Assembly (NCBI GenBank): GCA_964406575.1
Contig: CAYOSH010000002.1
Span: 124,001 to 188,000 of the forward strand
DNA: 64,000 bases
Direction of reading: 5' to 3'
Source of the DNA: WTAW01 sp964406575
GTDB taxonomy: Bacteria; Acidobacteriota; Aminicenantia; Aminicenantales; Aminicenantaceae
Shown: positions 1-9,600 of the stretch, in pieces
Numbering within the stretch: position 1 is the first letter of the stretch
Layout of the letters: the number at the start of each line of letters is the position of its first letter
Notes under the pieces: generated by a model
Seen by the model: only the letters and a program-made list of their open reading frames with translations
What the model was told of the DNA's origin: nothing
The model's database searches: none
Translations under genes and position numbers: made by a program

Positions 1-977
1 TGGAGAATGAACTCTTCATGGTCCGTGTGGAATTTTTGGGAGATCCGGCGCGCGTGGTCGAGCTCATTGTAAGTGGCGTCTTCAAAGCCGATAGAAAAAG
101 TTTTGATGGGAGAGACGCCTAATTCGTGCATCAAGCCCACGATGGCCGACGAATCGATCCCTCCGCTCAGGAACGCGCCAAGGGGCACGTCGCTCATAAG
201 ACGGGCTTTGACCGATTCTTTGAGGAGTTCGTAAAGTCTTTCTTCCAGAGAGGCAAGGGAGACCTCTTTTCCCATGGATGAGGGCTCCTCGTTCGGCTCC
301 ACGTTTATCTGCCAATACCTCTTGATATCAATTGTGCCATTTGCGTAAATCAAAAAAGTTCCCGCCGGCAATTTGTGGATGTTCCTGAACGCAGAAAAGG
401 GTTCTGGGATATATTCAAAGGTTAAGTAAAAGTCCAGCGCCCGGGGTTCGAGGGAGCGCTTGACACCGGGATGGACGAGGATGGTCTTGAGTTCGGAGCC
501 AAAGACGAGAGTTTGGTTTTCGAGCAATGTGTAGTAAAGAGGCTTTATCCCGATCCGGTCCCGAGCGGCCAACAGTCTTTTTTTTCGGTCGTCCCACAGG
601 GCGAAGGCAAACATGCCTGTGAATTTTTGGATGCATTCATCTCCCCATTCTTCGTAGCTGTGGACGATAGTTTCTGTGTCTGTTTTAGACGTGAATATGT
701 GACCGCGCCTGATGAGTTCCTCGCGGAGTTCGGGGAAATTGTAGATTTCTCCATTGTGTGCCACCCACACGGAGCCATCCTCATTGGACAGCGGTTGATG
801 CCCGCCTTCGATGTCGATGATGCTCAAGCGGCGGGCGCCAAGTCCGGCGTTATTTTGGACGGTGACGCCTTCATCATCGGGGCCTCGATGGACAATAGTC
901 GCGCACATGGTGGAGAGGAGCGACGGGGAAACGGGCTCTCCGTTTTTTGCTTTAACGATTCCGCATATGCCACACAT
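1..977 (-). CDS. asnB: Asparagine synthetase (glutamine-hydrolysing), 3' part outside window
   Basis: This should convert aspartate, glutamine and ATP to asparagine. About 325 codons are visible; the C-terminus lies beyond position 1. The protein starts MCGICG, so Cys2 is the N-terminal nucleophile of the class II glutaminase domain. RRLSIIDIEGG and HNGEIYN follow, as is typical of the glutaminase half. Near residues 270-280 the synthetase pyrophosphate loop SGGIDSS is intact. The start overlaps the stop of the upstream membrane glycosyltransferase gene (TGATG), which suggests translational coupling. Linkage to a glycosyltransferase fits the AsnB/AsnH paralogues often found in polysaccharide clusters, so the physiological substrate may be a glycan precursor rather than free aspartate (inference). 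The family is certain; the exact substrate is not. Confidence 0.93.
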   Translation of the reverse strand, partial: MCGICGIVKAKNGEPVSPSLLSTMCATIVHRGPDDEGVTVQNNAGLGARRLSIIDIEGGHQPLSNEDGSVWVAHNGEIYNFPELREELIRRGHIFTSKTDTETIVHSYEEWGDECIQKFTGMFAFALWDDRKKRLLAARDRIGIKPLYYTLLENQTLVFGSELKTILVHPGVKRSLEPRALDFYLTFEYIPEPFSAFRNIHKLPAGTFLIYANGTIDIKRYWQINVEPNEEPSSMGKEVSLASLEERLYELLKESVKARLMSDVPLGAFLSGGIDSSAIVGLMHELGVSPIKTFSIGFEDATYNELDHARRISQKFHTDHEEFIL

Positions 978-2806
978 CAATATTCCGGCATATACTCGGG
1001 TTCGATAGTAAACTCGAAAAAAACGCCCAAGTATCTTTTCTCCAAGCTGGATTCATCCTCGAAATAGGGTATAGAACCCTTGGAAGCTCTGATTTTTATC
1101 TTGTAGAGATGAATGGCTTTTATCTGGAATGGCTTGAGGGAGGTGAAGGTGAGGGTCCCCCGCTGTTTGTTCCCTAGGGTGATTTTTTTCTTTTCTCTGC
1201 CCACTTTGACCGTGATCTCATTTCTCATTCGGGGATTATTGAGCAGATGCACATTGAGGGTTTTGATGGGATAATAGGTTTTAAGGATCATCTCCGCCGT
1301 GTGCGACCCGCGTGTCCAGAATCCATTTTTCTCCAGTTCCGACTCTCCCTGTCTGGGAATAAAGTTATCGTCCAGAAAATGGAGCCAACTGTATTTCATT
1401 CCGATGGGCTGCCGACGGGCGCTGGGGTTGGTGTTTGTGGGGAAATTGTTCACGAGCGTCATTTCCACAGGAAGCCATTTGAAAGGAGTTTTTTTAGCGT
1501 GTGTTGCAGGATAATGGGAATGGAGCAGAGGGTTGGTGAGGATCGGTGAGATAAACAGTGCCGCCATGATCCAGCACAGGACAACTTCTCTAGGCTTTCT
1601 TTTCAGATTCGGGAGAAAGAGAAACAGGGGGTAGATGTTCAGGAAATACCTGTTGGCCATCGCCCCTCCGCCGCCCGCATAGTTATCCGGCATAAGAACA
1701 ATATAGATGAGGATGCCTCCAAGAATTGCTGCGAGGAGAAACCACTGATAGATCCGTTTGCTTCCCAGTATGAACAGGATAAGCGCAAGGATCGCAGGAA
1801 AGAAATACCAGGTAAGACCCGTGAACCTCCCGAAGAAATAATAGAATAAGTTATAGAAAGAAAATTTTAAAGGAAGCAGATGTTTTTCCGTGTAGCCCTC
1901 GGAGGTCATTGTGCCGCCCTTTGCCGTATCGAAAGTGATGTGATCTTTCTCTAGAGGGTAACCGCCTTCGCCATAAAAGGTTTTGCGTTCACCCCCTTGA
2001 TAGTTCCAATCCCCGGTGGCCAGGGAGTTGATTCCAAAAAAAAGCCCGGCTGTCGAGGCGAAGATAAGGATCAGGACGACCGCCTTGACAAATCTTTTCT
2101 TGATGAGGACATAGAGTACAAAGGGCCCCATGATGACGATATTGGGTGGTTTGGAGAAAACTGCGATACCGGCGAGAAGAGAGGCTATATAATCGGACCA
2201 ATCGGAAAGAAGAAAACTTTGGAAAGGCCTCTTGTGAGTGTTTTCATCCGGGTATTCCTCTCTTTGAAGTTTGTAAAGCCAGAAGAAGAGCATGAAAAAA
2301 ACCACAGAGAGGTTGAAAAAATCCGGAGATATCCAAAAGAAATACACACAGGCGACGGACCCAAAGAGAAAGGTGAGGATGAAGGCCAAGGATAAAGGGG
2401 ATGTGTTGGATAAGGAGAAATAGGTGGTGCCGAAAAGAAGTAAAAGGAAGAGGAGGATGGAGTGAAAGACCAAAAATCCGTTACAACCGAATACTTTAAC
2501 AAAGGGTGAAGCAAACAGGGGATAGATGTAGGACTTAGCGAAAAACAGCCGATCGTTTTTTCCCTTTTTCAAGAAAATTCCTAGAGGGCCGGAATCAAAT
2601 GCTTTGTAATAGCGGATCAAATCCTTTTTTGTGTATTCGATGTCATGGTCATTCGCCAGGCTCTGTGCCATCGAATAATAAATGGCCTCATCGGCAAAAA
2701 GAAAGTTTCCCTGCAAGGCTGGAAGGTTGATGAAAAGAGAAAGGCCTAGGAAAAAGAAAAAGATGAGGCAAAGGATTGCAAGGACCTTTTTGTTCTCCGG
2801 TATCAT
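977..2806 (-). CDS. GT-C type membrane glycosyltransferase (GT39/PMT-like)
   Basis: This is an integral membrane protein of about 609 residues with at least ten hydrophobic segments. The first spans roughly residues 8-28, and an acidic FADEAIYY motif follows it in the first extracytoplasmic loop. An acidic pair there is the hallmark of GT-C enzymes that use polyprenyl-phosphate sugars. The C-terminal ~200 residues are soluble. I chose the start at 2806 (MIPENKK, just before the first TM segment). An upstream in-frame ATG at 2923 would add 39 residues that do not look like a signal or a domain. Neither start has a strong Shine-Dalgarno sequence. The gene is coupled to asnB by a 1-nt overlap. 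The sugar and acceptor cannot be told from sequence. Confidence 0.72.
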   Translation of the reverse strand: MIPENKKVLAILCLIFFFFLGLSLFINLPALQGNFLFADEAIYYSMAQSLANDHDIEYTKKDLIRYYKAFDSGPLGIFLKKGKNDRLFFAKSYIYPLFASPFVKVFGCNGFLVFHSILLFLLLLFGTTYFSLSNTSPLSLAFILTFLFGSVACVYFFWISPDFFNLSVVFFMLFFWLYKLQREEYPDENTHKRPFQSFLLSDWSDYIASLLAGIAVFSKPPNIVIMGPFVLYVLIKKRFVKAVVLILIFASTAGLFFGINSLATGDWNYQGGERKTFYGEGGYPLEKDHITFDTAKGGTMTSEGYTEKHLLPLKFSFYNLFYYFFGRFTGLTWYFFPAILALILFILGSKRIYQWFLLAAILGGILIYIVLMPDNYAGGGGAMANRYFLNIYPLFLFLPNLKRKPREVVLCWIMAALFISPILTNPLLHSHYPATHAKKTPFKWLPVEMTLVNNFPTNTNPSARRQPIGMKYSWLHFLDDNFIPRQGESELEKNGFWTRGSHTAEMILKTYYPIKTLNVHLLNNPRMRNEITVKVGREKKKITLGNKQRGTLTFTSLKPFQIKAIHLYKIKIRASKGSIPYFEDESSLEKRYLGVFFEFTIEPEYMPEY

Positions 2807-2940
2807 TGATAAATCAATACCACACTCGGTATCAAAATTCAATGATCCGACAACGGAATGAAACGTCCCCAAATCCCCGATGAGCGAAAATCGAATGTCC
2901 CAATTGGTGGTTCGAAAACACACTCAGTTTCCCCAGCGAG

Positions 2941-3092
2941 GAAACTTCGCTCGGTTCCGGGCTTCCCTCACATCTCTCTGGGAGAGATGTACCATGCCCG
3001 CATGGAGCCCTTCTCACGGTTTTCTCCACCACCTAATGAGACACTCAATAACGCAACGTGTATTCATACAATCACGGATTTGGAAATGCTTC
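2941..3092 (+). repeat. Dispersed intergenic repeat R1, copy A (longest copy)
   Basis: This non-coding stretch matches four other gaps in the window. Its right part (CACGGATTTGGAAATGC at 3073-3089) recurs with one substitution each at 38544-38560 and 52256-52272. Its middle (GTTTTCTCCACCACC... through CACGG) recurs inverted at 20402-20482, and its left-middle part inverted at 15281-15386. A perfect 9-bp-arm hairpin (ACATCTCTC/GAGAGATGT) lies at 2970-2990. The matches are degenerate, as expected for an old mobile or REP-like family. No ORF is supported here. Confidence 0.7.
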
Positions 3093-3417
3093 CGACAACG
3101 GATGAATGAGTTGCTGAATCCGCGATGAATGTGGACATTAAAATCTATCGTCCCCCTATGCAACCGAGCCCAAACGGTTTTGGATTGCTCCGCTCACTCA
3201 GTCTACATATTCTTTGTCATGGAAAACATGGCGGAACAGGAGGTTTAAAAAGCGATCGTTGATTAAAAAAGAACATGATGGGAAGGACGAAAAATTGAAG
3301 GTCGTCGGTTGGGGGGGTGATATCTTGAGGTAAAAAATCACCCTGGGTATCCTCTTTAGGGGTTATTGACGGGACGAGACAAGAGGACTATTAATATTGA
3401 AAAGAAAGGAATTTAAT
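3093..3417. other. Intergenic stretch without gene
   Basis: I see no coding potential here. An inverted repeat GGGTGAT...ATCACCC lies around 3316-3344. Its role is unknown. Confidence 0.5.
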
Positions 3418-3449
3418 GTCAAATATTGTCAGGGTTTTGACAAATATTG
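3418..3449 (+). promoter_or_regulatory. Candidate activator site: 21-bp-spaced direct repeats
   Basis: GTCAAATATTG (3418-3428) and GACAAATATTG (3439-3449) repeat at exactly 21 bp, two helical turns. They include the inverted repeat TTGTCA/TGACAA. The site lies about 75-105 bp upstream of the sigma-54 element at 3522, the usual place for an enhancer-binding protein. Confidence 0.5.
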
Positions 3450-3521
3450 ATAAATCAGGAGGAACAGCGAACTGACAGATTTATAATCCTTTTAATTTCA
3501 AGCAGTTAAAAAAGATGAGAT

Positions 3522-3537
3522 TGGCATAAAAGTTGCT
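3522..3537 (+). promoter_or_regulatory. Sigma-54 promoter of the minor pilin operon
   Basis: TGGCATAAAAGTTGCT has the -24 GG and -12 GC dinucleotides with exactly 10 nt between them, matching TGGCAC-N5-TTGC. Transcription would start near 3549, giving a leader of about 290 nt. Sigma-54 control of pilin genes is well established in other bacteria. Confidence 0.8.
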
Positions 3538-3548
3538 ACATATAATTT

Positions 3549-3839
3549 GCCAAGAGTGTTTCTTTATGCATAGAAGGGAAGCTTGGGAAGCCAACGCGTC
3601 GAGTTTTTTGGGATTGTGACCACAGTGGGGAGAAGAACTTGAAAATATTGGATTTAGGATGTAGAATCAACCTCATAAGGGTTGAAGGTTAGCACACAGA
3701 TGAAGTCAGCCGTGCATGGAAGGAGAATTATCCCTGACGAAATAGGGTGTTATGCTCTTATGGAAAAGTCCAACAGCCATCGAAACAGATACAGTTATAC
3801 CCTTAGCCCAAATGCTCAATTAGGGGAGAAGGTGTAAAA
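3549..3839 (+). promoter_or_regulatory. Long structured leader of the minor pilin operon
   Basis: About 290 nt lie between the predicted start site and the first pilin ATG. The stretch can form several hairpins, for example CAACC...GGTTG near 3669-3686 and ATCCCT...AGGGT near 3730-3748. It ends with the strong ribosome binding site GGGGAGAAGG. I could not match it to a known riboswitch consensus. Cyclic-di-GMP riboswitches are common ahead of such genes, but the GEMM-I core is not visible. Confidence 0.4.
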
Positions 3840-4376
3840 ATGAAAAATTCAAAGCAAAAAACTCATCCGGTTCCCTGGCGATTCTCGACACATCGCAAGG
3901 GCGTCACCCTGATCGAGATGCTTATTGTGATTGGGCTTCTCGGTCTTGTTATTCTGATGTCATTCCCCAGCATACGAAATTCCATGGAAACGAGGAGTCT
4001 GGACAACGCCGCCAAAGACATCCTCACAACGATGCAGAGAGCAAAATTCCAGGCAGTTAAAACAAAATTGGATCACCGGATCCGTTTTGAGGAACTCACG
4101 GGGTATTGGGTCTATTATGTGGAGAGAGAAGAAACACCGGATGTGTGGACTCTCATGCCCGGGGGAGCGAGGATATCTATTCCGGATAAATTTAATGTGA
4201 CCGTGACTTTGCCCTCGGAAATCGTAACGTTTTCGCCTCTCGGTTTTGTTATAGATTTTGATTCGATGCAGAACAGTGTCACTTTGCAGAGTCCCAAGCT
4301 CAATCAATATGGTCGGCCGGATCAGCGAACGGTGAGCGTTTTTGCCGGAGGCTCTGTAAATTATTCCAAGAACTAG
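3840..4376 (+). CDS. Type IV pilus minor prepilin, FimT/GspH-like
   Basis: This is a 178-residue prepilin. After a 20-residue basic leader comes the cleavage site KG/VTLIEM, with glycine at -1 and glutamate at +5, followed by a hydrophobic helix (LIVIGLLGLVILM). The next segment (LDNAAKDILTTMQRAKFQAV) is the GspH/FimT-type amphipathic helix. It would be processed by the prepilin peptidase encoded at 10569-11339 and placed at the pilus tip or initiation complex. It is first in an operon with three further minor prepilins and a PilY1-like gene, with intergenic gaps of 4-17 nt. Expression should depend on sigma-54 (site at 3522). Confidence 0.85.
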   Translation: MKNSKQKTHPVPWRFSTHRKGVTLIEMLIVIGLLGLVILMSFPSIRNSMETRSLDNAAKDILTTMQRAKFQAVKTKLDHRIRFEELTGYWVYYVEREETPDVWTLMPGGARISIPDKFNVTVTLPSEIVTFSPLGFVIDFDSMQNSVTLQSPKLNQYGRPDQRTVSVFAGGSVNYSKN

Positions 4377-4386
4377 GCGAGCGACA

Positions 4387-4860
4387 ATGAATAAGACAAA
4401 AAATATAAACAAAGCGAAAGACCTCAAGACCAGACCTGTTAAAAAGGGAAAGAGGGAAGGTTTTTCTCTGATTGAAGTCCTTGTGGGGATCGCCCTCATT
4501 GCAGTGGCGATCCTGGGATTGTCCCAGCTATTCACTTACAGTGTTCTCAACAACGCACGCTCCGAAGGGATTACCCGCGGCACTTTTTTAGCCCAACAGC
4601 AGGTCGAATTCATAAGGAACCTTCCATCTGATGAGTTGGCCAAATTCTTGCTGGGCGATGTTGATGAGTTCCTCGATGTCAACGCCGACGGAATCAATGA
4701 TTTTCGGAGAATAACCCGGATTCAGTTTTCAGGCAGTCTTTATGATGTGAGAATTATGGTTTTCCCTATCGCTCAACAGGGAGCGAGTATCAACGATCTG
4801 TTCACAGATCCAGCCCAGCACAGAGTCCTGGCAGATATCAATACTATAATCAGCAGGTGA
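4387..4860 (+). CDS. pilV: Type IV pilus minor prepilin, PilV-like
   Basis: This is a 157-residue prepilin. Cleavage site EG/FSLIEV has glutamate at +5, and the helix LVGIALIAVAILGLSQLF and then SVLNNARSE are typical of PilV/GspI proteins. The leader is unusually long, about 24 residues, and lysine-rich. It lies 10 nt after the FimT-like gene and 4 nt before the PilW-like gene, so they are surely co-transcribed. In the PilVWX-FimU-PilY1 system such proteins form the priming complex that carries PilY1 to the pilus tip. Confidence 0.82.
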   Translation: MNKTKNINKAKDLKTRPVKKGKREGFSLIEVLVGIALIAVAILGLSQLFTYSVLNNARSEGITRGTFLAQQQVEFIRNLPSDELAKFLLGDVDEFLDVNADGINDFRRITRIQFSGSLYDVRIMVFPIAQQGASINDLFTDPAQHRVLADINTIISR

Positions 4861-4864
4861 TTCC

Positions 4865-6055
4865 ATGAAAAACGAATGGTACCATACATGCAAAAAAAGG
4901 ACGGGAGGACATCGGCTTGAGAAAGGATTCACTCTCATGGAGTTCATGATCGCCAGTGCCATCATGCTTGTTGTTGTCCTGGCGACTCTGTCCCTTTATA
5001 TGGAAAGCAACAGGATCTCTGTCGATCAGCAGCAGTTCACCGAGATTCAGCATGATGCCCGTGCAGCGATGTTTTTCATCTCCCGAGATCTGAAGTCTCT
5101 AGGGGCGGGTTTGCCCGAAGAGTTCGGAGGATATTATCTGCAAGGCGTGAACAACGATCCCAATCAGTCTAGCTTGGATTTCCAGTCCGACAGACTGACG
5201 ATTTTGGGAAACGCAGACCCCCTCCGGCTCCTCATCCAGAGCTACACACCCGGCACAGGGACCATCAATTTAGAACCCAACGAATATATCCATTATCCCT
5301 ACACAGACACAGTGTATCCTGATGACGCCACGGGCTATCTCAACCGATTGATCCTCATTTGTCCCAATCCCACGCAGAACAGCGTGAATGCGGAATTGGG
5401 ACAGATTACCGGTGTGGACCTTATGGCGAACCAGATATCTTTCACGACCATCAATATTTCTCTTCCCAACAACCTCCAACCTGGTGGAGTCGAGGGGGAT
5501 TATGTTGCGGGAACAGTTCAGTTTATCGAACTGAAAACATACTGGCTGGATATGGATGGCAACTATCCCGGGTTATCTGCGGGATCCGACGGATACATAG
5601 GGGAACCGAACGTCCTCTACGTATCCCGGTTCAATCCGTCCACTGGAGTCTTGGAACATCAGCCCCTCGCCAGGAATATCGAAGACCTGCAATTCCAATA
5701 CCATGGAGACCTTGATGGAGCAGCGGGGCTTGATGATAACAATAACAACGGCCTGATCGATAATGGAGATTTTCTGAATTGGGATGATCTCAGGATGTGG
5801 ACGGATGATCCGACTGTTGTCATCGGCATCCGGCGGGTGCGAATTTTTATCCTTGCCCGGACGCTGAATGCCTATACCAGCATTTCTGGCACACCGCCCG
5901 CAATGGCGCGATACGTCTATGGGAAACCACCCATAGCGGATTCCCCAGCAGCCGCTCAACCGGACAAACACAGAAGGTTTTTGCTGGATTCAACATCCAA
6001 CATCAGAAACATGTCGTTGGGTGTTTATAATGCGGCCCATGATCAGGGCTATTAA
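4865..6055 (+). CDS. pilW: Type IV pilus minor prepilin, PilW-like
   Basis: This is a 396-residue prepilin. The leader ends at KG/FTLMEF with glutamate at +5. Then follow a hydrophobic helix (MIASAIMLVVVLATLSLYM) and the PilW-type sequence QFTEIQHDARAAMFFISRDL, where conserved arginine and aspartate follow the helix. The large C-terminal region (residues ~60-396) is probably beta-rich. Around residues 285-300 it holds an acidic DDNNNNGLIDNGD stretch resembling a calcium-binding loop, which fits an assembly with the calcium-binding PilY1-like protein two genes downstream. Confidence 0.82.
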   Translation: MKNEWYHTCKKRTGGHRLEKGFTLMEFMIASAIMLVVVLATLSLYMESNRISVDQQQFTEIQHDARAAMFFISRDLKSLGAGLPEEFGGYYLQGVNNDPNQSSLDFQSDRLTILGNADPLRLLIQSYTPGTGTINLEPNEYIHYPYTDTVYPDDATGYLNRLILICPNPTQNSVNAELGQITGVDLMANQISFTTINISLPNNLQPGGVEGDYVAGTVQFIELKTYWLDMDGNYPGLSAGSDGYIGEPNVLYVSRFNPSTGVLEHQPLARNIEDLQFQYHGDLDGAAGLDDNNNNGLIDNGDFLNWDDLRMWTDDPTVVIGIRRVRIFILARTLNAYTSISGTPPAMARYVYGKPPIADSPAAAQPDKHRRFLLDSTSNIRNMSLGVYNAAHDQGY

Positions 6056-6066
6056 ACGAGCAAACA

Positions 6067-6681
6067 GTGAGTGAAAAAATGAAAAATTCCCTCAATACCA
6101 ACAGTCCCTCCTCGGCTCCGCACGAGAGGGGTGTCGCATTGATCATTGTCATCCTCGTCCTGACCTTTTTACTGGTCATCGGTCTGGTGCTAGTGACCAT
6201 CACCAGCACTGGAACAAGAGTGTCTGGAAACATCCGGATGCAGGAGGTGGCGTTTAATGCTGCCGAGGCAGGTTTTGATGCGACCTGGAAAGCCATCAAT
6301 GATTCTTTCAACGCAGAACTCTGGACAACTTTTGATGGGCACTACATGTCAGAACCGATCGGGTTCGACGACCCCATGTCTGATGTGTATTTTCGCAAGC
6401 TCACCGATCAGCAGATCCTCAACTATGCCGACCCGAATGGAGATGGTATTGCGGATGTAAGTAATGTTATTTTTTGCAGACAGCAATACGTCACCGATGC
6501 CCTTGGAGCTTTGGACCCCCGATACACGTACACCTGTTTTCTGATCGATGATGAGGCTGCAGGCGGAATACCTGATGCCTCGGATGTGCTGTTGGTTTGT
6601 ATCGGAACCGCTGGAACTGGTAATACCATGACGACCTCGAGAATCGAGGTCGAATTGGTCATAGAGCTTTCTGGAATATAA
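6067..6681 (+). CDS. pilX: Type IV pilus minor prepilin, PilX-like
   Basis: This protein has 204 residues from the GTG at 6067, or 200 from the ATG at 6079; neither start has a clear ribosome binding site. The cleavage site RG/VALIIV and the hydrophobic run after it (VILVLTFLLVIGLVLVTI) match PilX. Like that family it lacks the +5 glutamate. The segment NIRMQEVAFNAAEAGFDATW is the PilX-specific QEVAFNAAEAG signature. It sits between pilW-like and pilY1-like genes, the standard PilV-W-X-Y1 order. Confidence 0.85.
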   Translation: MSEKMKNSLNTNSPSSAPHERGVALIIVILVLTFLLVIGLVLVTITSTGTRVSGNIRMQEVAFNAAEAGFDATWKAINDSFNAELWTTFDGHYMSEPIGFDDPMSDVYFRKLTDQQILNYADPNGDGIADVSNVIFCRQQYVTDALGALDPRYTYTCFLIDDEAAGGIPDASDVLLVCIGTAGTGNTMTTSRIEVELVIELSGI

Positions 6682-6697
6682 AAAAAAGAGGCGAACC

Positions 6698-9600
6698 ATG
6701 AAAATGAAGACGAATGCAAAAAAAATTGCCTTGATCATCCCCGTAATGTTTTTGATTGTTTTTTTCACCATAAAGTTTTGGGCTCAGGAAGAATGTGTCG
6801 AAATCCGTGAAAACTTCCAAGATTCCTTCGATACGACAGAATGGAAAGACCACGAGAACAGTTCTGTCTATTGGCCGGGGGCCGGATTTGCCGGTTCTGG
6901 AGAGATCACGCTCAACAGGCTCGGTGCAAATTTTGCAGTGGCAGAACCCAACGGAATGGGGGCCCGGATCTATGTGTGCGATGCCGGTGATTTTGACGGC
7001 GATGGCTATCCGGATATCGTCGGCCTGCAAATCTTCCCCGAGGATGCCAATCTCAACAGATTGTTGCTCTGCAGGAATCATTTTGAAGACCTGGATGGGG
7101 ACGGCGTAGATGACGATGGGGTGGTTCTTTACGCGGATTTCACCGAGATCTACGATTCAGGCTTTGCTTGCGGCCCGGCGTCTATTTCCGTCGGTGATTA
7201 CAACGGCGACGGCTTGCTCGACTTTTTTTTCATGAAGAACTTGAATGACGAATTTGCTTACACACAGTTCGTGGCAGCCATGTTCATCAATGTCGGAACT
7301 CCCACAGACCCTGATTTCCATCAGTACCAGACATTTCCAAACCTTGATTTTACGAGCAGATTCATGAGTGAACACATCTACATCAACTGGGCGGCAGACC
7401 ACTTGTCCTCTGTGGATATCGATGGGGATGGGGATGTGGATGTTTTGGTCATCAGCGAAGACAAGATCTATTTGGTCAGGAATCCCGGCCCATCAAACTT
7501 TGATATCAATCAATTCGATATCTCCGAGATTAATTACGACCTGCCCACTGGATTCACCACAGGTCGAGGGGGCTCGACCGTCGATGCCGCAGATTTCGAC
7601 CATGACGGGGACATGGATATTATCGGAGGGAGTGTCATGGACATCCCATTCCTTGTCTATTATCAGAATGACGGTAACGAGAACTTCACGCGGCATGAGT
7701 TGCCCATTCCCATCCCGGCTTGTACAGGTGCGGTGGCCACTTGTGTCTCGGATTTCAACCTGGATGGGTACATCGATATTTTTGCAGGAACAGACCGGTG
7801 GAATGCCGGCAATGAAGCCCATATGTGGTTCATGAAGAATACAGGAAGCCTTGCGCCGGGCGGAGAGTCGGAATTTGAATTCCGATGCTTGAACCAGTGT
7901 AATCCCATCCTTCCGGACCCTCATGATGTGGACATGAGTGCTATGCTTGATTTTGACCAGGATGGGGACATGGATGTCATCCTGGCTGACGCCAACCATT
8001 CGGGTGATTACTATTTGATCATCAATGAGTTGGCCGATGTGTATGTGTTGCATGGCGAGGCGTGGTCGACAAATGTCACTCCGCATCTCAACCCGGCCAC
8101 CCAGGCCATAACCAGAGTCCGCTTGATGAATCTTGACCAGAATGTCCGTGGAGGCCCGAGTGATGGCCTGGCTGTGGAACTCTATGTGTCCAACAACGGC
8201 GGACGCGATTGGGAATACCTCACCCGTTATGATGGGAATGAGATCACAGACCTGACCACTGCCGACCCCTGGCATTATTTCACCCACTTCGGTTCTCAGC
8301 TCAAATGGAAAGCCATTTTGACGGCCACCGAAGATGATATGGAAGAATTCGATGGGGCCTCTTTTGAAACGCCTGTTCTCGAATACATACGGCTCAGGTA
8401 TTCGGTTGTGGACCGGCGAGAATATTCGCGCACTTCTGTGGCCGCACGAGTCATCGATGAAGGCGGAGAAGACGTCAAACTCATCATCGGTGGAACGTTC
8501 TATTTTCCGGGATGGCAAGGCCACTTGCGCGCCTATGATGTGACCAACATGGCAGCCGTGAGCTCTTCTTATTCTGTTTTGCGGACCATCACACGGCCAG
8601 ACCTGGGTGCTCCTGATGGACGCGAGATTGTCGCCGATGGGGTCAACATCAAGTGGGATGCCGGACAGAACCTGATGGACCGTGGCCCGGCCTCCCGGGT
8701 GATCTACACAGCGATGCCCGATGGGACCGGGGGCTTCGATCGTGTGGATTTTACTGTCGCCAGTGTCGGTACTCTGCAGGGAGAGCTGAACGATTATCAG
8801 AACAACAACGCGGGATTGATCCAGTTTGTGCGCGGTGAAGGCAGAGACTGGATCCTGGGTGATATCAATCATTCCAATCCGGCCATTTGTGGCGCTCCCG
8901 AGGGTGAAGAGATCAAAATGGGCGCCGGCTATGCTGCCTTTATGGAGGCCTGGAAAGACAGGCCCAAAGTTCTCTTCGTTGGCGCCAATGCAGGGATGAT
9001 CCACTGCTTCAGCGTGCTCACAGGAGAGGAGCTCTGGGCCTATATCCCTTACAACCTGATCTCTAAGTTGCGGAATATGTGGCCTGTAGACGCGGCCACA
9101 GGAGAGCGGTATTTTGCCCGAGATGTGTATGTGGACGGGAGCCCGGTTGTCGCTGATGTCTACTTCGATGACGCGTGGCACACCATCCTCATCTGTGGTC
9201 AGGGACCCGGTCAAGGAAAGGCTCAGGGTGTAGACGCCACGGGAAATTATTACTTTGCTCTGGATATCACGAACATCGAAGACCCACGGCCTATGTGGGA
9301 ATTCACAGAAATCCGAATGGGCGAAACCTGGTCCACTCCGGTTATCGGTCGGATTCTGAAGGACGGGGTGGAGACGTGGACAGCGTTTATGGGTTCAGGA
9401 TATGATAATGTTCCCAGCCAGGGCCGGCAGGGACACCGATTCTATGCGTTGGATGTCGAAACTGGAGAGCCATTCTGGTATTTCAATGCGAATCCGGAGA
9501 TCAACACTGCCACAGGTGATCCCGATGGCGTTATCTGGACGAACGGCCAGAATGTCCTGAGATCCATCCCCGGCTCGCCAAACATGGTTGACATCGATGG

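Noticed and set aside
3549..3839. GEMM-I or GEMM-II cyclic-di-GMP riboswitch
   Set aside because: Position and neighbours fit, but the conserved core bases of either class could not be found, so no class is claimed.
7493..9214. 573-codon open frame on the minus strand inside the PilY1-like gene
   Set aside because: It is antisense to a gene with clear signal peptide and domain motifs, has no ribosome binding site, and its translation shows no motif; it reflects codon bias of the real gene.
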